From Zeugodacus cucurbitae (lineage: Eukaryota > Arthropoda > Insecta > Diptera > Tephritidae), in NCBI RefSeq assembly GCF_028554725.1, contig NC_071671.1, positions 248,001-312,000 on the forward strand: DNA of 64,000 bases, read 5' to 3'. Within the stretch, counting starts at the first letter, position 1; every line of letters begins with the position of its first letter. Positions 12,101 through 23,726 of the stretch are shown here, piece by piece. The position numbers and the translations under genes are program-made. The notes under the pieces are model-generated. The model did no database searches. It was not told the DNA's origin and worked only from the letters and a program-made list of their open reading frames with translations.

Positions 12101-14500
12101 TGAAAAAAAAATCCTCTGAATTACATTTAAATATCTGAGTGATTTACCGATATTTTCGATGAAAAATTACCTTCATGTTCGATAGCCGGGGCTTTGGAAA
12201 GTTATAGTCCGATTTCAATTTTTCCACAAGTGAAGCCACAGGTGATATACAGTATTTGTGTATTCCGCTATCTTTTTCGGTTCCTTATTCGCCACAGATC
12301 CCACTCGCCACAGATGATTTTTGACCTATATTTTTTTTACCCATTTTTTAATCTGAGTGCAGCTCTCCTCTGGAATTTCTTCTGTAAAATTTAGTGTTTA
12401 TGACGTTTTCTGTTAGTGAGTTAACGCACTTTTAGTAATTTTCAACCTAACCTTTGTATGGGAGGTGGGCGTTGTTATTATCCGATTATATAAATTTGTA
12501 TGGTGTGTAATGGAGTACGTAAGGGATTATTGGTTTGTGAGATATTCACAATAAACTTATTAAGAAGTGAGGCCACTCCCACTTTTCAAAATAATATTAC
12601 ATCCAGTGCGATCCTTTATACCAAATTTATAGCTTTATTTATGGCTTATTTATGACACTTTATAAGTTTCGGTAGAAACTTCGTTGCGATAGTATAAATA
12701 CCGAATACTTGTTTTAAAATTAAAAAAAAAAATATTGATTTTATTTCCATTATTTGTTCTTATTTCAGCGGAAGTAGCACTGGATCTACTTCAATTTCGC
12801 ACTCGCTATCCGTTGGTGAGATTCAACGTGTTCGCAGTAACTTGAAACAATCAAAATCATCACCAAATGGTTTTCTTAAAAGCGAAAATCTGCAAAGATC
12901 TGTAGCTGTAACTGAAGCTGGTCCCATGGGTCAAAACAAAGCTGATGGAATACTTGCCGAGGATCAGAAAAATAATAATAAAAACAACGATCACCAGATT
13001 AATGAAGCAAACGGTGAAGAAGGAGATAATAGCTCGTCAGGTGTAAGTAGTGACCAAGAAGTCGCTGGCGCAACAATGAAAGGAAACATTACCAGAGCTA
13101 CTGATACAATTAAGAAAAAGCCCAATGTTACGATTGTTGAAGACACTAAAGCCAATAAACATGAAGAAACTTTAGGACTCAAATTGGGAAAGGTCACAAC
13201 AATAATTTCGAATCTAATCGAAGAAGACATTGTTATTAACTCACCATCGAGTATTAGTACGATTTGTAAGACAATGGGCACTTTAACATTACCGTCATCC
13301 AATGCTATCGAAGTGGAAGCAATATCAACATCTGCAACAACAACGTTAAAAGAAAAGAATGAGGATGCCCCTACAGCAGAAATCCCTCCCACGTCGAAAA
13401 TTCCAATATTCAACGTTGCCAGCTCTGCTGCTGCATTTGAAGCTAAAGCAACGAGTACTACAGTGACCGTGAGGCAAATGGTGCAGCAGCAACACGCTCC
13501 TGCAATCCAGCAACAGCAGCAACATATATCGGCAACGAAAATTAAATCCTTGACAATTCAAGGCCAACAAATGAGTGCGACTAAAAGTCATCAAAGCGTC
13601 AGTGGTCGCTTGGGACATGTACAACCACAGCTTAATTCAAACCAACCCTCGCAACAACAGACAACTTCAATTTTGCCTATAAATATACCGCAGCAACATT
13701 TGCATCCAAATCAGAAGCTGGTCGCCACACAGCAGCATATATTTTTGCAACAACAGCAGCAGCAGCAACATCAGCACCATCATCAACAACAATTGCATCA
13801 ACAGCATTTACAACAAATACTGAAGGCAAAAACAGCAGCCGCTGGTGTTACAGGTACAAACACGGCCGCCATTGTTACCAAACAACAACAACAACTACAC
13901 AAAAAATCGCAACATGAAGGAAAAGATGCAATATATGAATCGGAACATGAGCAGCGTTCTGAAGACGAAGGCGATTTGAGTCCGTCACCACCTGCAAAAG
14001 GATTTCAGCGTCACAATTCGTTGACCCGAAAACAGGCAGCAGCCATTGCTATGCAGCGCGCTAGTCGCAGTGCCGCTGTCTCCTTGATGCAATTGCCACC
14101 ACCAATTGAATCAGACGGCGACCACTATGAATTGAACTCCGCTGGCGATAATAGTAACATCAACAATCCGATTTTAAATACCACCGTACCATCTAGTGGT
14201 CGAACCATTGTATCTGTACCCATTAGTGCCGAAAATATAGTGCTAGCGCCACCCCCACAATTTTGTGACTGCAACGACATCAAGCATTTACCACAACAAC
14301 AGCTAAATCACATTCAATCAACTCAACAACAACAACAACAATTGCATTTCCCACACCAACAATATCAACTGCAAATGCGTACACACATGCCAGTCCAAGG
14401 TGGCGGTAGTGGCACTTGCGAAAGTGGAAACGTCGGTACAATGGGACGCATGCGTAACTTGGGTACAACTCCTAAAACACCACACCACCGATTACATTGA
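126..14500 (+). CDS. Shank: SHANK/Prosap postsynaptic scaffold, 3' part (5' end outside window)
   Basis: Scaffold of the postsynaptic density family. Exons read: 126-320, 1585-1651, 5065-5313, 9121-9736, 9905-11291, 11356-11768, 12769-14500; codon phase is consistent at all six junctions and gives about 1552 residues without the missing start. Order of domains: end of the ankyrin repeats (HLEHLLFYGADMDGRNASGN), the family motif VPFRGQPRYNPKRRS that follows them, an SH3-like domain in exon 4 (PGHISLQAGDVIEV, GFFPVDCVQEV; the usual ALYDY start is replaced by CMEPY), a PDZ domain in exon 5 (GFGF carboxylate loop, DPGGVADMAGLRPGDFLLAI), then long Pro-, Ser- and Gln-rich sequence with polyproline (LPPPTHPPPPPP) and polyQ. 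The reading frame stops at 14500 without a SAM domain, which most family members have at the C-terminus. Introns 3 and 6 carry transposons. Identity is certain; the last exon may be only one isoform end. Confidence 0.93.
321..1584 (+). other. Shank intron with pogo-like MITE and TA microsatellites
   Basis: Intron between the last two ankyrin exons. Besides the MITE at 659-1097 it holds a TA/TATG-rich stretch near 1200-1275 in which an ATATATTGTTTATATATATAT unit is repeated. No coding signal seen. Confidence 0.7.
659..1097. mobile_element. Pogo/Tigger-like MITE with TA target duplication
   Basis: A 439-bp non-coding element with imperfect terminal inverted repeats: left end CAGTAGAAACTCGATTAACC, right end (reverse complement) CAGTAGAAACTCGTTTATCC. 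It is flanked on both sides by TA (657-658 and 1098-1099), the target duplication of the Tc1/mariner/pogo superfamily. No transposase remains, so it is non-autonomous. The superfamily assignment rests on the TA duplication and the style of the termini. Confidence 0.75.
2106..2203. repeat. 49-bp tandem duplication (two copies)
   Basis: The unit beginning ACAAACATATGACAATCATT occurs at 2106 and again at 2155, with a spacing of 49 bp and nearly identical sequence. Within an intron of Shank. Confidence 0.8.
2468..3635 (-). mobile_element. Dispersed 1-kb element, copy A (minus orientation)
   Basis: Shares long stretches, in reverse complement, with copies at 11784-12715 and 38563-39709: for example the CTCCCATACAAAGGTTA block near 2965 and the CAGAAATTACCTCAGCCCTC block near 3555. 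Its left end TTATACTCTCGCAACAAAAG matches the inverted end of the other copies. Around 3353-3430 a 46-bp internal piece is tandemly duplicated. Non-coding and diverged. Limits are approximate. Confidence 0.7.
4044..4147. repeat. 104-bp direct repeat, copy 1
   Basis: The 104 bp beginning ACTTCTGGTATACAC and ending GAAGGGGAAAGTA recur at 6051-6154 with only two substitutions and no length change. Homology stops sharply at both ends. No coding or transposon signature is visible in the segment itself. Confidence 0.9.
5584..7463 (+). mobile_element. Non-LTR retrotransposon remnant with inverted 5' half (twin-primed), 13-bp TSD
   Basis: Flanked by a perfect 13-bp direct repeat TATATTGGTATTT (5571-5583 and 7464-7476). 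The right part (about 6421-7463, plus strand) encodes degenerate sequence from the reverse transcriptase C-terminal side (HTKYLGVVVDSKLLWKYN), a region ending in an RNase H domain (IFTDGSKMEDGVGAGI, VDSHPAIKAI) and an (ACCTA)n tail at 7450-7463. The left part (5584-about 6420) lies in the opposite orientation: reverse-strand RT palm sequence (VVFIPKAGK, EFRPISLTS, LVAFLDISGAFNNV) at 5584-6020 and an endonuclease-to-RT linker (RRNPRNTNWDLYVKIL) at 6160-6420. Frameshifts and stops make it dead. RNase H plus this RT suggests an I/Loa-type element; the exact clade is uncertain. Confidence 0.85.
6051..6154. repeat. 104-bp direct repeat, copy 2, inside the retrotransposon remnant
   Basis: Second copy of the 4044-4147 segment, located between the linker and RT parts of the inverted half of the retrotransposon, where several hundred bases of element sequence are missing. 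Two substitutions relative to copy 1; no target duplication around it. Confidence 0.9.
7477..9120 (+). other. Rest of Shank intron before the SH3 exon
   Basis: AT-rich intronic DNA. A slightly less AT-rich patch near 8300-8440 has no readable coding or transposon signal. Nothing else recognised. Confidence 0.5.
11784..12715 (+). mobile_element. Dispersed 1-kb element, copy B
   Basis: Fills most of the intron before the last Shank exon. Starts AAAACAAGTAAGGAAAGGCT and ends TACTTGTTTT, so the outer 10 bp (AAAACAAGTA / TACTTGTTTT) are inverted repeats; inside them TTTATACTCTCGCAA is mirrored by TTGCGATAGTATAAA. Shares its body with copies A and C, including the GGGAGGTGGGCG block near 12460. 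No open reading frame. A MITE-like or fold-back non-autonomous element is the best reading. Confidence 0.75.
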
Positions 14501-16497
14501 ATATTGATTGATAATTGAATATATATACGTTTACACTTTCATATGTTCATTATTTGTATCTGCACATGTATGTATGAGTACTTAGTACGCAGAATAGAAA
14601 AGGATTATATATACCCTTGCTGAAATCCATCGTACATTCATTCATAAAATTCATTTTGTAATAGTTTTGTAAGCATCTGAGCTATCTTATCTAAACTGGT
14701 CCTAAACTAATAGTCCTAATTTTTATTATTTTAAACAAACCAAATGCAATTCAATGAACTGTTTACATAAATCGAGTTTTTTAACTTTGTATTAACTCGG
14801 CCAAGTGCGAAATTATATTTTATTATATTTATTATATTTTTTTATCACTCAGATAACAAATGTTGTTGTGAGCTTACTTTCTAGAATGAAATATTGTGCG
14901 CGAATTCAGTATTTTCCGATAAAAACTTTGAGTATTATTTTATTAAATTTGTAAAAATGTGCTTCAACAATTTGTTTGAATTTAGTCATTAATATCATAT
15001 GTACTTGCACATATTGAATTATACAGTTACAAAGTGCATAAATACAATAGGTAAAAATCATCAATATATAATGAAATTAAGTTTATGTTAACATTTATAA
15101 CAATTATAAAATACACGTACATATGTTATGAGAATTACGTAAGAAAGTGTGAATATTTAAATATAGTAAATTGCAATAACACTATGAAATAGAAAATCAT
15201 GCTAAATCAATACTACAAATAAATTTATGTTATACAATATTTCAACGCACAATAACGCCATGGTCATAAGAATCACCAATTACTAAAAGAGAATCTGTGA
15301 AAAACGATCACGCATTTTAAGGCTGACAGTAAATTTAAACATTACGTTTCAGTTTATGAAAACAAATACGTTTAATTACATTTAGTTAAGTGGCTGCTTA
15401 TTCACATATTTCATTTGAAAATAAAAACATAATAAATTAGAATACCACAACAGACTTCAGTTTATAAACGAATGAATGATATTGCCCAAATGTACTTTGA
15501 TATAGAGGATGCCATTATGCACAATTTTAATTCATACTCTAATAGTAGTAATTTCGGCTTACATGGCTTTGAAATTCACATGTCTTTGTATACTGTAGTT
15601 TTGATTATAGTGGTGTATGAAAACGTTAATTTGATTTTCATAATAATTGCCAAAGAAACTCATATGCCCCTCCAGCACTAATAAACAGCTTTACAAATTG
15701 ATTGAATGGCATAATTTTGATATATTCTGACAAAACACAAAATATAATTTAGCGGTAGATTAATATTTATTTAAGTATAGACAAATATTACTGTCAACAC
15801 AATCCCATTTCTCGTTTTTCTTAAGATGCACGGTATATACATATGCAGACACACCCGCACGTAAATATATTTATATAATAGAGTAGAAAAAAGTTAAAAG
15901 CACAAATTCGAAGATATACAAACGTTAAAAAGATCCGTCGAAAGCCCTTTCACTAATTACGATACACATCTTAGTAAAAGGTAGTTACATTGAATGGTTT
16001 CATTGACCTTAGCAGAAGTAGAACATCGGGTATTTTATGAAATCCATGCAATTGAATATTTAACACAACAATAGATGTGGCTGAGGCTGTACTCACATAG
16101 CAAAAATAACAGCTTAACAATAAAGTGTCGGATAGAGGAATCTGTTTAGAGTGACAAGGAACTCATGTTTGCCTTTATACCACGCACGGCTAACGTTACT
16201 TTATTTCGTGTTATGGCTATTCAAAGAATTATAAAATGAATAAAAAAAATAAATGAAAAAAATTTAAGTTCATCAAATAATAAAAATATAATAAATTATT
16301 TATATATTTAATGTATAAATAGTATTTGCAATTCTATAGCATTATATAATAGCGAAATAAGAAAATATGTAGGTCCTATTCGGATGAAGAAAGCAGTGAG
16401 TATTCGCAGTACCTTTAAGGATTTTGAGGCATTTAGATTTCGGTTTTTTTGGTATCCATATTGCTACTTTTAAGCTACTTTGAACATATTATAAATA

Positions 16498-16553
16498 TAC
16501 AGTAGTTTTCCGAAATAACGGACACATTAATTGTCAGGCCTGTTCTTTACATT
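16498..16553. mobile_element. Terminal fragment of a pogo-like element
   Basis: About 55 bp beginning CAGTAGTTTTCCGAAATAAC and running through ATTAATTGTCAGGCCTGTTC match the inverted right terminus of the element at 18796-19317. The rest of the element is missing, so this is a solo end or a heavily deleted copy. Confidence 0.7.
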
Positions 16554-18795
16554 TTTCGTAAATTCAACATTTTATAGTATAGTATATGTATCTTCAAATT
16601 ATGAAAATATATGCATATACATATTTTCCAGCACATTGCCAATTTTTTGTTACCGTTGATTATTTTGTTCATGCATTACAAAACGTTAAAATGGTCAGTT
16701 ATTAGAGGATTTGCACTTAAATTTCCTTCTTTATGTGTCCCATTATAATAAATATCAATAATTTCTAACAACACCAGCTTGAAGACATGATTGAATTGCC
16801 TGGTGCGAATTAAATTTTTAACGTCTCCTACAATTTTTTCGGAAACCCGACTAAAAACTTTCAAAAACTATCTAATTTCATATTTTTTTAGGGAAAAGAG
16901 CAAACAAGTTAAATTTAATGGATTTCATTATCTCTACACATAAATGTTAATAGAAATACCTTTTCCATGATATAAAACAAGGCGACAAATTATGAAACAT
17001 CCCTATCCCATCGTCTTCTTCGAGATAATCTTGTTTGAAAAGCTCTTTTCGAATACCAAATCAATCATTATAGAATTGGGCGAGTTATATCTTAAAAAAT
17101 TTAATGATTTCAAAAGAGTTTTATATGGTTCAAGTTTATCAAAAGACAAAATTAAGATGGAAGAAATGAAACATTACTGCTGAAATAATAATACTTGCTA
17201 AACGCTTCTTCCGTTAGCCGATTGAATATTTTATTTTATTTTGACAAATATACGATGGAATTATTTGCATAAACTTTAATAAAAAAAACAATGGGCACAT
17301 GTGTATAAAGAGATTCACTCATGCATACATACTTAGTTTTATTTGATACATCCACACATGTGCTAACAACTTAACTACATAATATTTCGTAATAATATTT
17401 CACCTTATTTGATATAAGTATATACATGCATCCATTTGTAAGTATAAAAATATCTAGATACACATGTGAAATCGCTTGTTTACATACATATAGACTTGTA
17501 TGCCGAAGAACGTACAACCTGTCTGTAGTAAATGCATTAGCAGTAGTAAGTTTAAATGAATAAAAGCAGTTTGAATAAAAATAAATACATAAAAAAGAAT
17601 ATAAAAAGACCACTTCTTTTATATCACATACATACTAATCCATAATTAAAAAATTGAACATTAAATATGTAACGTTACTAGGAAAAACTAATCTAATTAA
17701 ACAAAATTTTACAACTATGTAATACTCTACGATTTCGGTGTTGATATACATACACATACGTATATACCCAACTGGGTATGGATGAGTATAGAGTCGTATT
17801 GAAACAATGAGTTTGTAGGGAAAATATCATATGACCTTGTATACAATACAAATTATTAAAATAAACGAATTGAAGCAATTTATTGAATTGAGAAGTATAT
17901 AAATAGAGATTGCCTTATTCCTTCAATGACGGGAACTTATACATTCAAAAGGATTTATTCATAAAATGTGATTATGCTTTTGAATTAAGATGAAATATGA
18001 TTTAGTTATTAATTGAAATGAGTTGGATAATTGTTGGCATTTTTAAATTTTCCGCAATCTGTATTATTTGCTTTTTCTTTATTATTTGTAATTGAAATGG
18101 GTTTCCAATTAACAATTGCTTCCAAATGTATAGTTGGCTATGTTTATGAATGATTTGATGTTTAATTGATTTAATGCTCCTATTAAAGGTTTCTAAATAT
18201 CTTTAAAAAAAGATTTTATCTATCATAAATACATACATATTTGTATGTAACACAAGTAAATTATAATTTAAGAAACCAAAACTGGTTTACTATGATTTAA
18301 CAAAGATAGACACATTATCCTTTTCGACATGAGTATAATTGCTGTGCCAAAATTTGACAGGGGTGATCTGATTAAATGTATACATTGAATTTATTGAATA
18401 CCGCAATTACCTAAAAGTAAGAACTATTTAGCAGTTTTCAATGTCACTTTCATGAGTGGTTAGACAGCAATATTGACTAAAAACTAAACAACCGACTCGA
18501 AATTACATTTTAATTTACAAATTAATTACAAATATTAAGTAAAAACATATATAAACTTAACTTAAACTAATATAATTAAGAAATGAATATTTCAATTACT
18601 GAATTGTCTACTCTCAAAAGTGTCAATCTTCTTTCAAAAATCATTGCTAATATTGATTCGAATGATTTTCTACCTCTTTTTGGTTGTTTTTCTTTTTTTA
18701 AGCATGGTGAATTTTTTAACAAAACTAACTATTATATAAATGTAGAGGGTAAGTATCTAGCTAGTTTTAACTGGATAAATATTTATATATATATA

Positions 18796-19317
18796 CACAG
18801 TAGTTTTCCGAAATAACGAATATTCGTTTTAAAGAAAACCACTTATAACGAACAAGCAAATTTTTCACATTGAGTTCCTTAAATAAAGAACATCGGTGAT
18901 TTTTAAGTACTCGGCTTAACGAACAACATGAAGAAGACATATGAAGAAAGAGAAAAAATCAAATAACATCGAACCAGAATTAAAAATAAAACTTGAAAAA
19001 GTTCCAAAGAAATGTGCAAATTGAAAAAATGTTGAATTTTATAAAAAAGCTTAAAATTATTGATCAGCACCAAATAGAAGTGTCAGAATTGGTCTACTTT
19101 GGAAGAATTTATTATTTCAATTGTTTTGTTATGGTTTTTTCATTTTTTTTAATAAAAAATTAATAATACAATTTATTAATACAATTTATTAATTTGCGGA
19201 TATTTAACTCATTTTTATTGAAAAACATACCTCTAAGTGAGTACTCGAATTAACGAAAAATTCGATGTAACGAACAGGCCTGACAATTAATGTGTTCGTT
19301 ATTTCGGAAAAATACTG
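18796..19317. mobile_element. Pogo/Tigger-like non-autonomous element
   Basis: Bounded by inverted repeats: left CAGTAGTTTTCCGAAATAAC and right (reverse complement) CAGTATTTTTCCGAAATAAC, next to TA dinucleotides. The interior is AT-rich with no intact transposase, so it is a deletion derivative. Length about 520 bp. Confidence 0.7.
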
Positions 19318-20428
19318 TATATATTTTCTAAATATCATTATTTTTATTTGAATTTAGCGCATATAAGAACCAGTTATAACAGCTGAATTAATTATATATT
19401 TCTTAGTGAATATGTACATGTTCATATTCGCACTATATACAGAAGTATTTACACATGTACATATTTATGTAGAAGACGAACGGGGTCGTTAAAAAAGAGA
19501 ATAATTCCCATAAAACAAACGCTTACAGAAAATACTCCCCCTCCATACAACAATTAAGTTCTTTGAGAAATTGTCACATTAAGTAAAGGGCAATCAAAGC
19601 AATTTGTAAATTGTGAGTGACGGGAATCAGGGGAAAAACGGTTTAAGGACAGAGAATGAGGCAAACCAACAAGTACGCAGACATCCATGAACATATTAAA
19701 CTACATAGTCGTAGTTAATGGTTGTTTATTAAATTTTATTACTGCTTGTCATAGCATGCAAACCAAATGAATTGGTGCACTTCTGAATGTCTGCAATAAT
19801 TTCCAAATTTGCATGTTTGAGTAAATACATATTACTCAGTGGTGAAGACAACCCTGTAGAAAAATTGAGTTATTTAACCTCGGTTCTTTGACAGATATAT
19901 TGACCAAGTATACTAAGTGATGTTATTTTCGACTTGTACTTTTGGTTTTGTATTTCTGCTAACAAGTTGTATGATTAGAATCAGATTAATAAATTCCTAT
20001 ACACCTGCTTGGCAAAATTTTTCAGTACATACATATGTACATAGCTTGATTTTTCAGCTGACACCACACAATGATAAAATTATATTTAAATAAATTTATT
20101 TGTAGTATTATGTATTAAAAGCAAGCATACTTAAAAATTATAGTTTATTATTTTTGAATTGAGATCATTTCCTACAAGCTATCCTATTTACATACTTGCG
20201 TTGGCTTCACAGTCGAAGTTTTCCTTGAAAAAGTTTTTTGTCATTTATTGAAATTTTTTGTCCCCTTTGATTACAGTTCATTAAGCACCAGGTAAGCAAT
20301 TAACTTCATATATTCGACTTCTAGTCAGTATCTCGGAAGCAATAGCAATGTAAAGTCATTCGGTTAACATAAAAAACTAAAGTGAAAAATATACACATTT
20401 GATTACTTAGTCATTTTTAAATTGAATA

Positions 20429-20557
20429 ATGCCGCGGAGAAGAAACAAAGTCGACCCTTTGGAGGAATTAGAGACCTGCACTAAACTGTTGTGTGATCAG
20501 TCCCACAACCATATGAAGGTTCGAGAATATGATAAAGCTTTAGTCGGTTACAATAAG
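20429..20557 (+). CDS. Alternative first coding exon of the ODAD4/TTC25-like gene
   Basis: ATG at 20429 opens 43 codons (MPRRRNKVDPLEELETCTKL...) ending in EYDKALVGYNK, then a donor AAG|GTATTT in phase 0. The end reads as helix A of a TPR repeat. The phase and structure match the acceptor of the exon at 23064 (ALELNGTDINALVSRSKC), which needs just such a helix in front of it; the exon 22404-22967 offers a different one (PENAVYFFSQ), also phase 0. Splicing 20557 to 23064 would give a 263-residue isoform without the long N-terminal region. It could instead be a decayed paralogous exon. No transcript evidence. Confidence 0.55.
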
Positions 20558-22403
20558 GTATTTATTGAAATTGTTGGTGAAGTTGAAATTAGTTAGAGTT
20601 TTCAATTAATAGACGTTTTAATTTTCCTAATTTGTAAGTAAGTTCAAAGTTCTGCACTAAACGAACGTTATCTATGTACCATACTATAGTCGGAACAATG
20701 CATACACATCATACGATAGGTAAAACAAAGAATCCAATATTCGCATCGAAATATAATTTGTGTGTGTAATTTCAGTTTCCCCAAATATTAAAAAACTGGT
20801 GCCTTACGACTTAAGGAGTTAGGTGCACTCATATATAGCATATCGAAGATACATATTTAAACATAATTTTGTGAAATTTTTATTTAAAAATTCCGAAAAC
20901 TCAGCTCAGACGTGTCCAAAAAAACCGTAGACATTATAACTCAATATTGGTTGATCTAAAATCAATAACCCAAAAATATTTCAATAGTAAATGATTAAAT
21001 CTAGTTAGAGAAAGAAGGGAAAACTAAAATATTAAAATTTGTACTTTTGCCAGATTTATAACAAAAAACTCACTTTTTTGGTCAAACTGTCGGCATTTAT
21101 TGGCTCGAAAAAAAGTTGTTATAAAAATATAAAAAATCCTTCATTCATTCTAGTTAATGTTATGTTAAAGATGTGTGCAAATTTGAACAAATTTCCACTC
21201 ACTGGAACATCTGAAAACAAAAATTTCAACGAGAATAGAAATCGGAACCGATTGGATTAATAGGTTTTGTGTAACCTCATACGCCTGTCGTAAAAACGCT
21301 GCTTCGAGAAAAACGCGTTTAGAGTTTTGAGAAGCAAATTCTTGGGTATAAATCCTACCTACGTTCTTATATCTCACGTAGCTGTGTATTCTACTCTTTA
21401 TTTTGGTAAGAAGGGGGGAGTAGAAGCAGATGTTTCAGGAAGGTAGTCCCAAAAAATGCCGAAGGGGAACCCAAGAAGGGAAAAATAAAAAACGAAAGTA
21501 AGAAAAAAATTATACTCTTGCAACAGATATTCACAACACGGAAGGACATTAGGATTTATACATTTTTAGGTAAATGGTCGTGGCCACAGCTCAACATCCG
21601 TCAAGCGATAATTTCATCTGGCGATAATTTCACTCAGCTCAAACTTAAATACATATTGATACTATGAGAAGGTTGGTATTCTTGATGGCCAAAATCGGAC
21701 CACAGCAACAACTAAATAATAGTAATTAAACAAAAAGGGATATAACAAAGCTACAATTTAAGTAATAAAATTAATTTCACTTTATCAAAAAGTTAACCAG
21801 AATAGAATTTAACATACATATACCTTATCCACAGGAATGCGTGGCCCGGCCACTATTAACATTATAAAATTAAAAAATACACAAAACTATTAAAAACGCA
21901 ACATATATAAACATTATTAAAGTCCAATTTAAATATAAATTGCTATTAGTTGATAAATTTGTATTTATTTTGAAACATTTATTCATCAGTTAGATTAGCT
22001 TATCGATTAGCAGTGTCCCAAGGCAACACAAACAGCTCCGCTTAACAACGCGTTTTTTATATTAGGGTTGTATAACATATTGTATCAATTCTTTTAAAGA
22101 AAGTCAATCAGCATTTGTCAAAAATAATAACAAAATTATATTATGCTTTTAAATGTTTGCAAAATTTGTCCGCACATATGGTGTTATTCATAAATAAAAC
22201 ATAAGTGTTTAATGATAGCTATTCATATAAACAAGTATTTAACTTTCCTCTCTGGGTGGGCACAATCGTTCTTCTCAAGCAGCACCCTAATACAGATTTT
22301 ATTATGGATTGATCAAAAAAATATAAATGTAAAAGTTTAATGGAAAATTTTGCTACATCATATTCTTAAGCGTGATTTTTCGTTCGTACCGCACTCTGTC
22401 AAT
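20558..22403 (+). other. Intron/intergenic stretch with a decayed dispersed-element fragment
   Basis: At roughly 21510-21800 the sequence TTATACTCTTGCAACAGATATTCACAACACGG and following text resemble the minus orientation of the dispersed 1-kb element, strongly diverged. Other open frames (21039-21260 and its antisense) are AT-rich and unconvincing. Confidence 0.4.
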
Positions 22404-23726
22404 ATGTCAAGTGTTTTGAAAAACATTTTAGATGTTAATAAGGAACAAGAGTTACTTCAAAGTTTTATAAGAATCGGAATAACTACAGATGAAGAGTCAA
22501 TAGATGAATCTACACGCAAACTAGGTCAGGGCCGATACCATTCTTTGTCCCGTACTAGTCATTCTTTAAATAAGCGAAGCGCCTCTAACGCTATTCCAGG
22601 TGTCCGAAATTTAATTATCAGTCGTAAGACAGTCAAATTTGCTGATGATGGAGAAAAGAGTGGAGTTGTTGGTCGTGGAAACCGTATAGAAGCGGAATTG
22701 CGCGCGGCGCGTAGAAAAACTGAGGATCAATTATTAAAAAAGAAGCCAAAAGAAAATTTTGTAGACTTCTACACTGATAAAGATAGAGCAGCAGCTGTAA
22801 GCGCCGGCACTTACGACATTAAACAAAGCTTGCAAATAAAACATAAACAAGATCGCAATGAAATCATGCAAATACCGGATGAGGCAGACATTAACTCCAT
22901 TATAGCATTGGGATTGAAAGAAATTAAAAATGCCAATCCAGAAAATGCTGTGTATTTCTTTTCACAGGTTCGAACAATTGAAATTAACCTTATGAGTAAC
23001 TACATTTGAATTTTTTAATATGCAATTATATAAAATATAATTTATCTTTGTTTACATTTTCAGGCACTCGAATTAAATGGCACTGATATAAATGCGCTGG
23101 TTTCTCGAAGTAAATGTTACCTTTTATTAGGGGAGCCATCAAAGGCATTAAAGGATTCAGAAACTGCGCTTACTGAAGATAAAAATAACATTCGAGCCAT
23201 CTTTCAAAAAGCAGAATCCCTTTATTTTCTCGGTCAATTCGAGCAGAGTTTAATGTTCTTTCATCAAGGATTGCGCGCTCGCCCTGAGTTGTCTTCCTTT
23301 CGATTGGGTGTTCAAAAAACACAAGAAGCCATTGAGAATACTATAGGAACTAGTAAATGTTCGTCGCTCAATATTGCACTCAAGTCAGCCGATAAAAAGA
23401 TTTCCACTAAATATAAGATCAATAAACAATCCCAAAACAATCCGCAACATTCGAATCGATTGAAATTATCCCGAACTGAAATTGAACGTCATACCGCACG
23501 CAAATTGTTAGGTGAATTATGTGTTGATAAAGAGTATTTAGAAAAACTGTTAAAACACCCCGATTTAGTTCGTGCCGATACAAACTCAGAGAATATTTCC
23601 AATCATGCAAATGAAGCTGTTAACTTTTTAAAAAAACGACAAGAATTTTGGCGACAACAACGACCTTGTACATCACTTCCAAATTATAAAAACCTCCCTC
23701 AAGAACCTTTACCAGACTGGTTTTAG
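22404..23726 (+). CDS. ODAD4/TTC25-like outer dynein arm docking protein
   Basis: Exons 22404-22967 and 23064-23726, phase 0 at the junction, 408 residues. The family is a TPR protein of the axonemal outer dynein arm docking complex. Recognition rests on the TPR pair LVSRSKCYLLLGEPSKALKDSE ... IFQKAESLYFLGQFEQSLMFFHQGLRARPE, the following LGVQKTQEAIENTIG, and the C-terminal LLGELCVDKEYLEKLLKHPDL and VNFLKKRQEFWRQQRP motifs. The N-terminal 170 residues are charged and not conserved in families I know. Start chosen as the first ATG in frame; polyadenylation signal AATAAA at 23837. In flies expression is probably limited to sperm flagella and sensory cilia (inference). A second possible 5' exon lies at 20429-20557. 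Confidence 0.85.

Larger units (their letters stand above)
14501..20428. other. Shank 3' UTR and gene-poor DNA
   Basis: After the Shank stop codon, about 5.9 kb of AT-rich sequence. Short open frames (for example 15472-15681 and 16992-17183) have low-complexity composition and no homology I recognise. It contains two pogo-like pieces (16498-16553 and 18796-19317). No SAM-domain exon for Shank was found here on the plus strand. Confidence 0.55.

Noticed and set aside
12991..13624. Long antisense frames over the last Shank exon
   Set aside because: Shadow frames of a Gln/Ser/Thr-rich coding exon.
15472..15681. 69-codon frame MNDIAQMYFDIED... after Shank
   Set aside because: Low-complexity, hydrophobic AT-rich frame without splice context; not a SAM domain.
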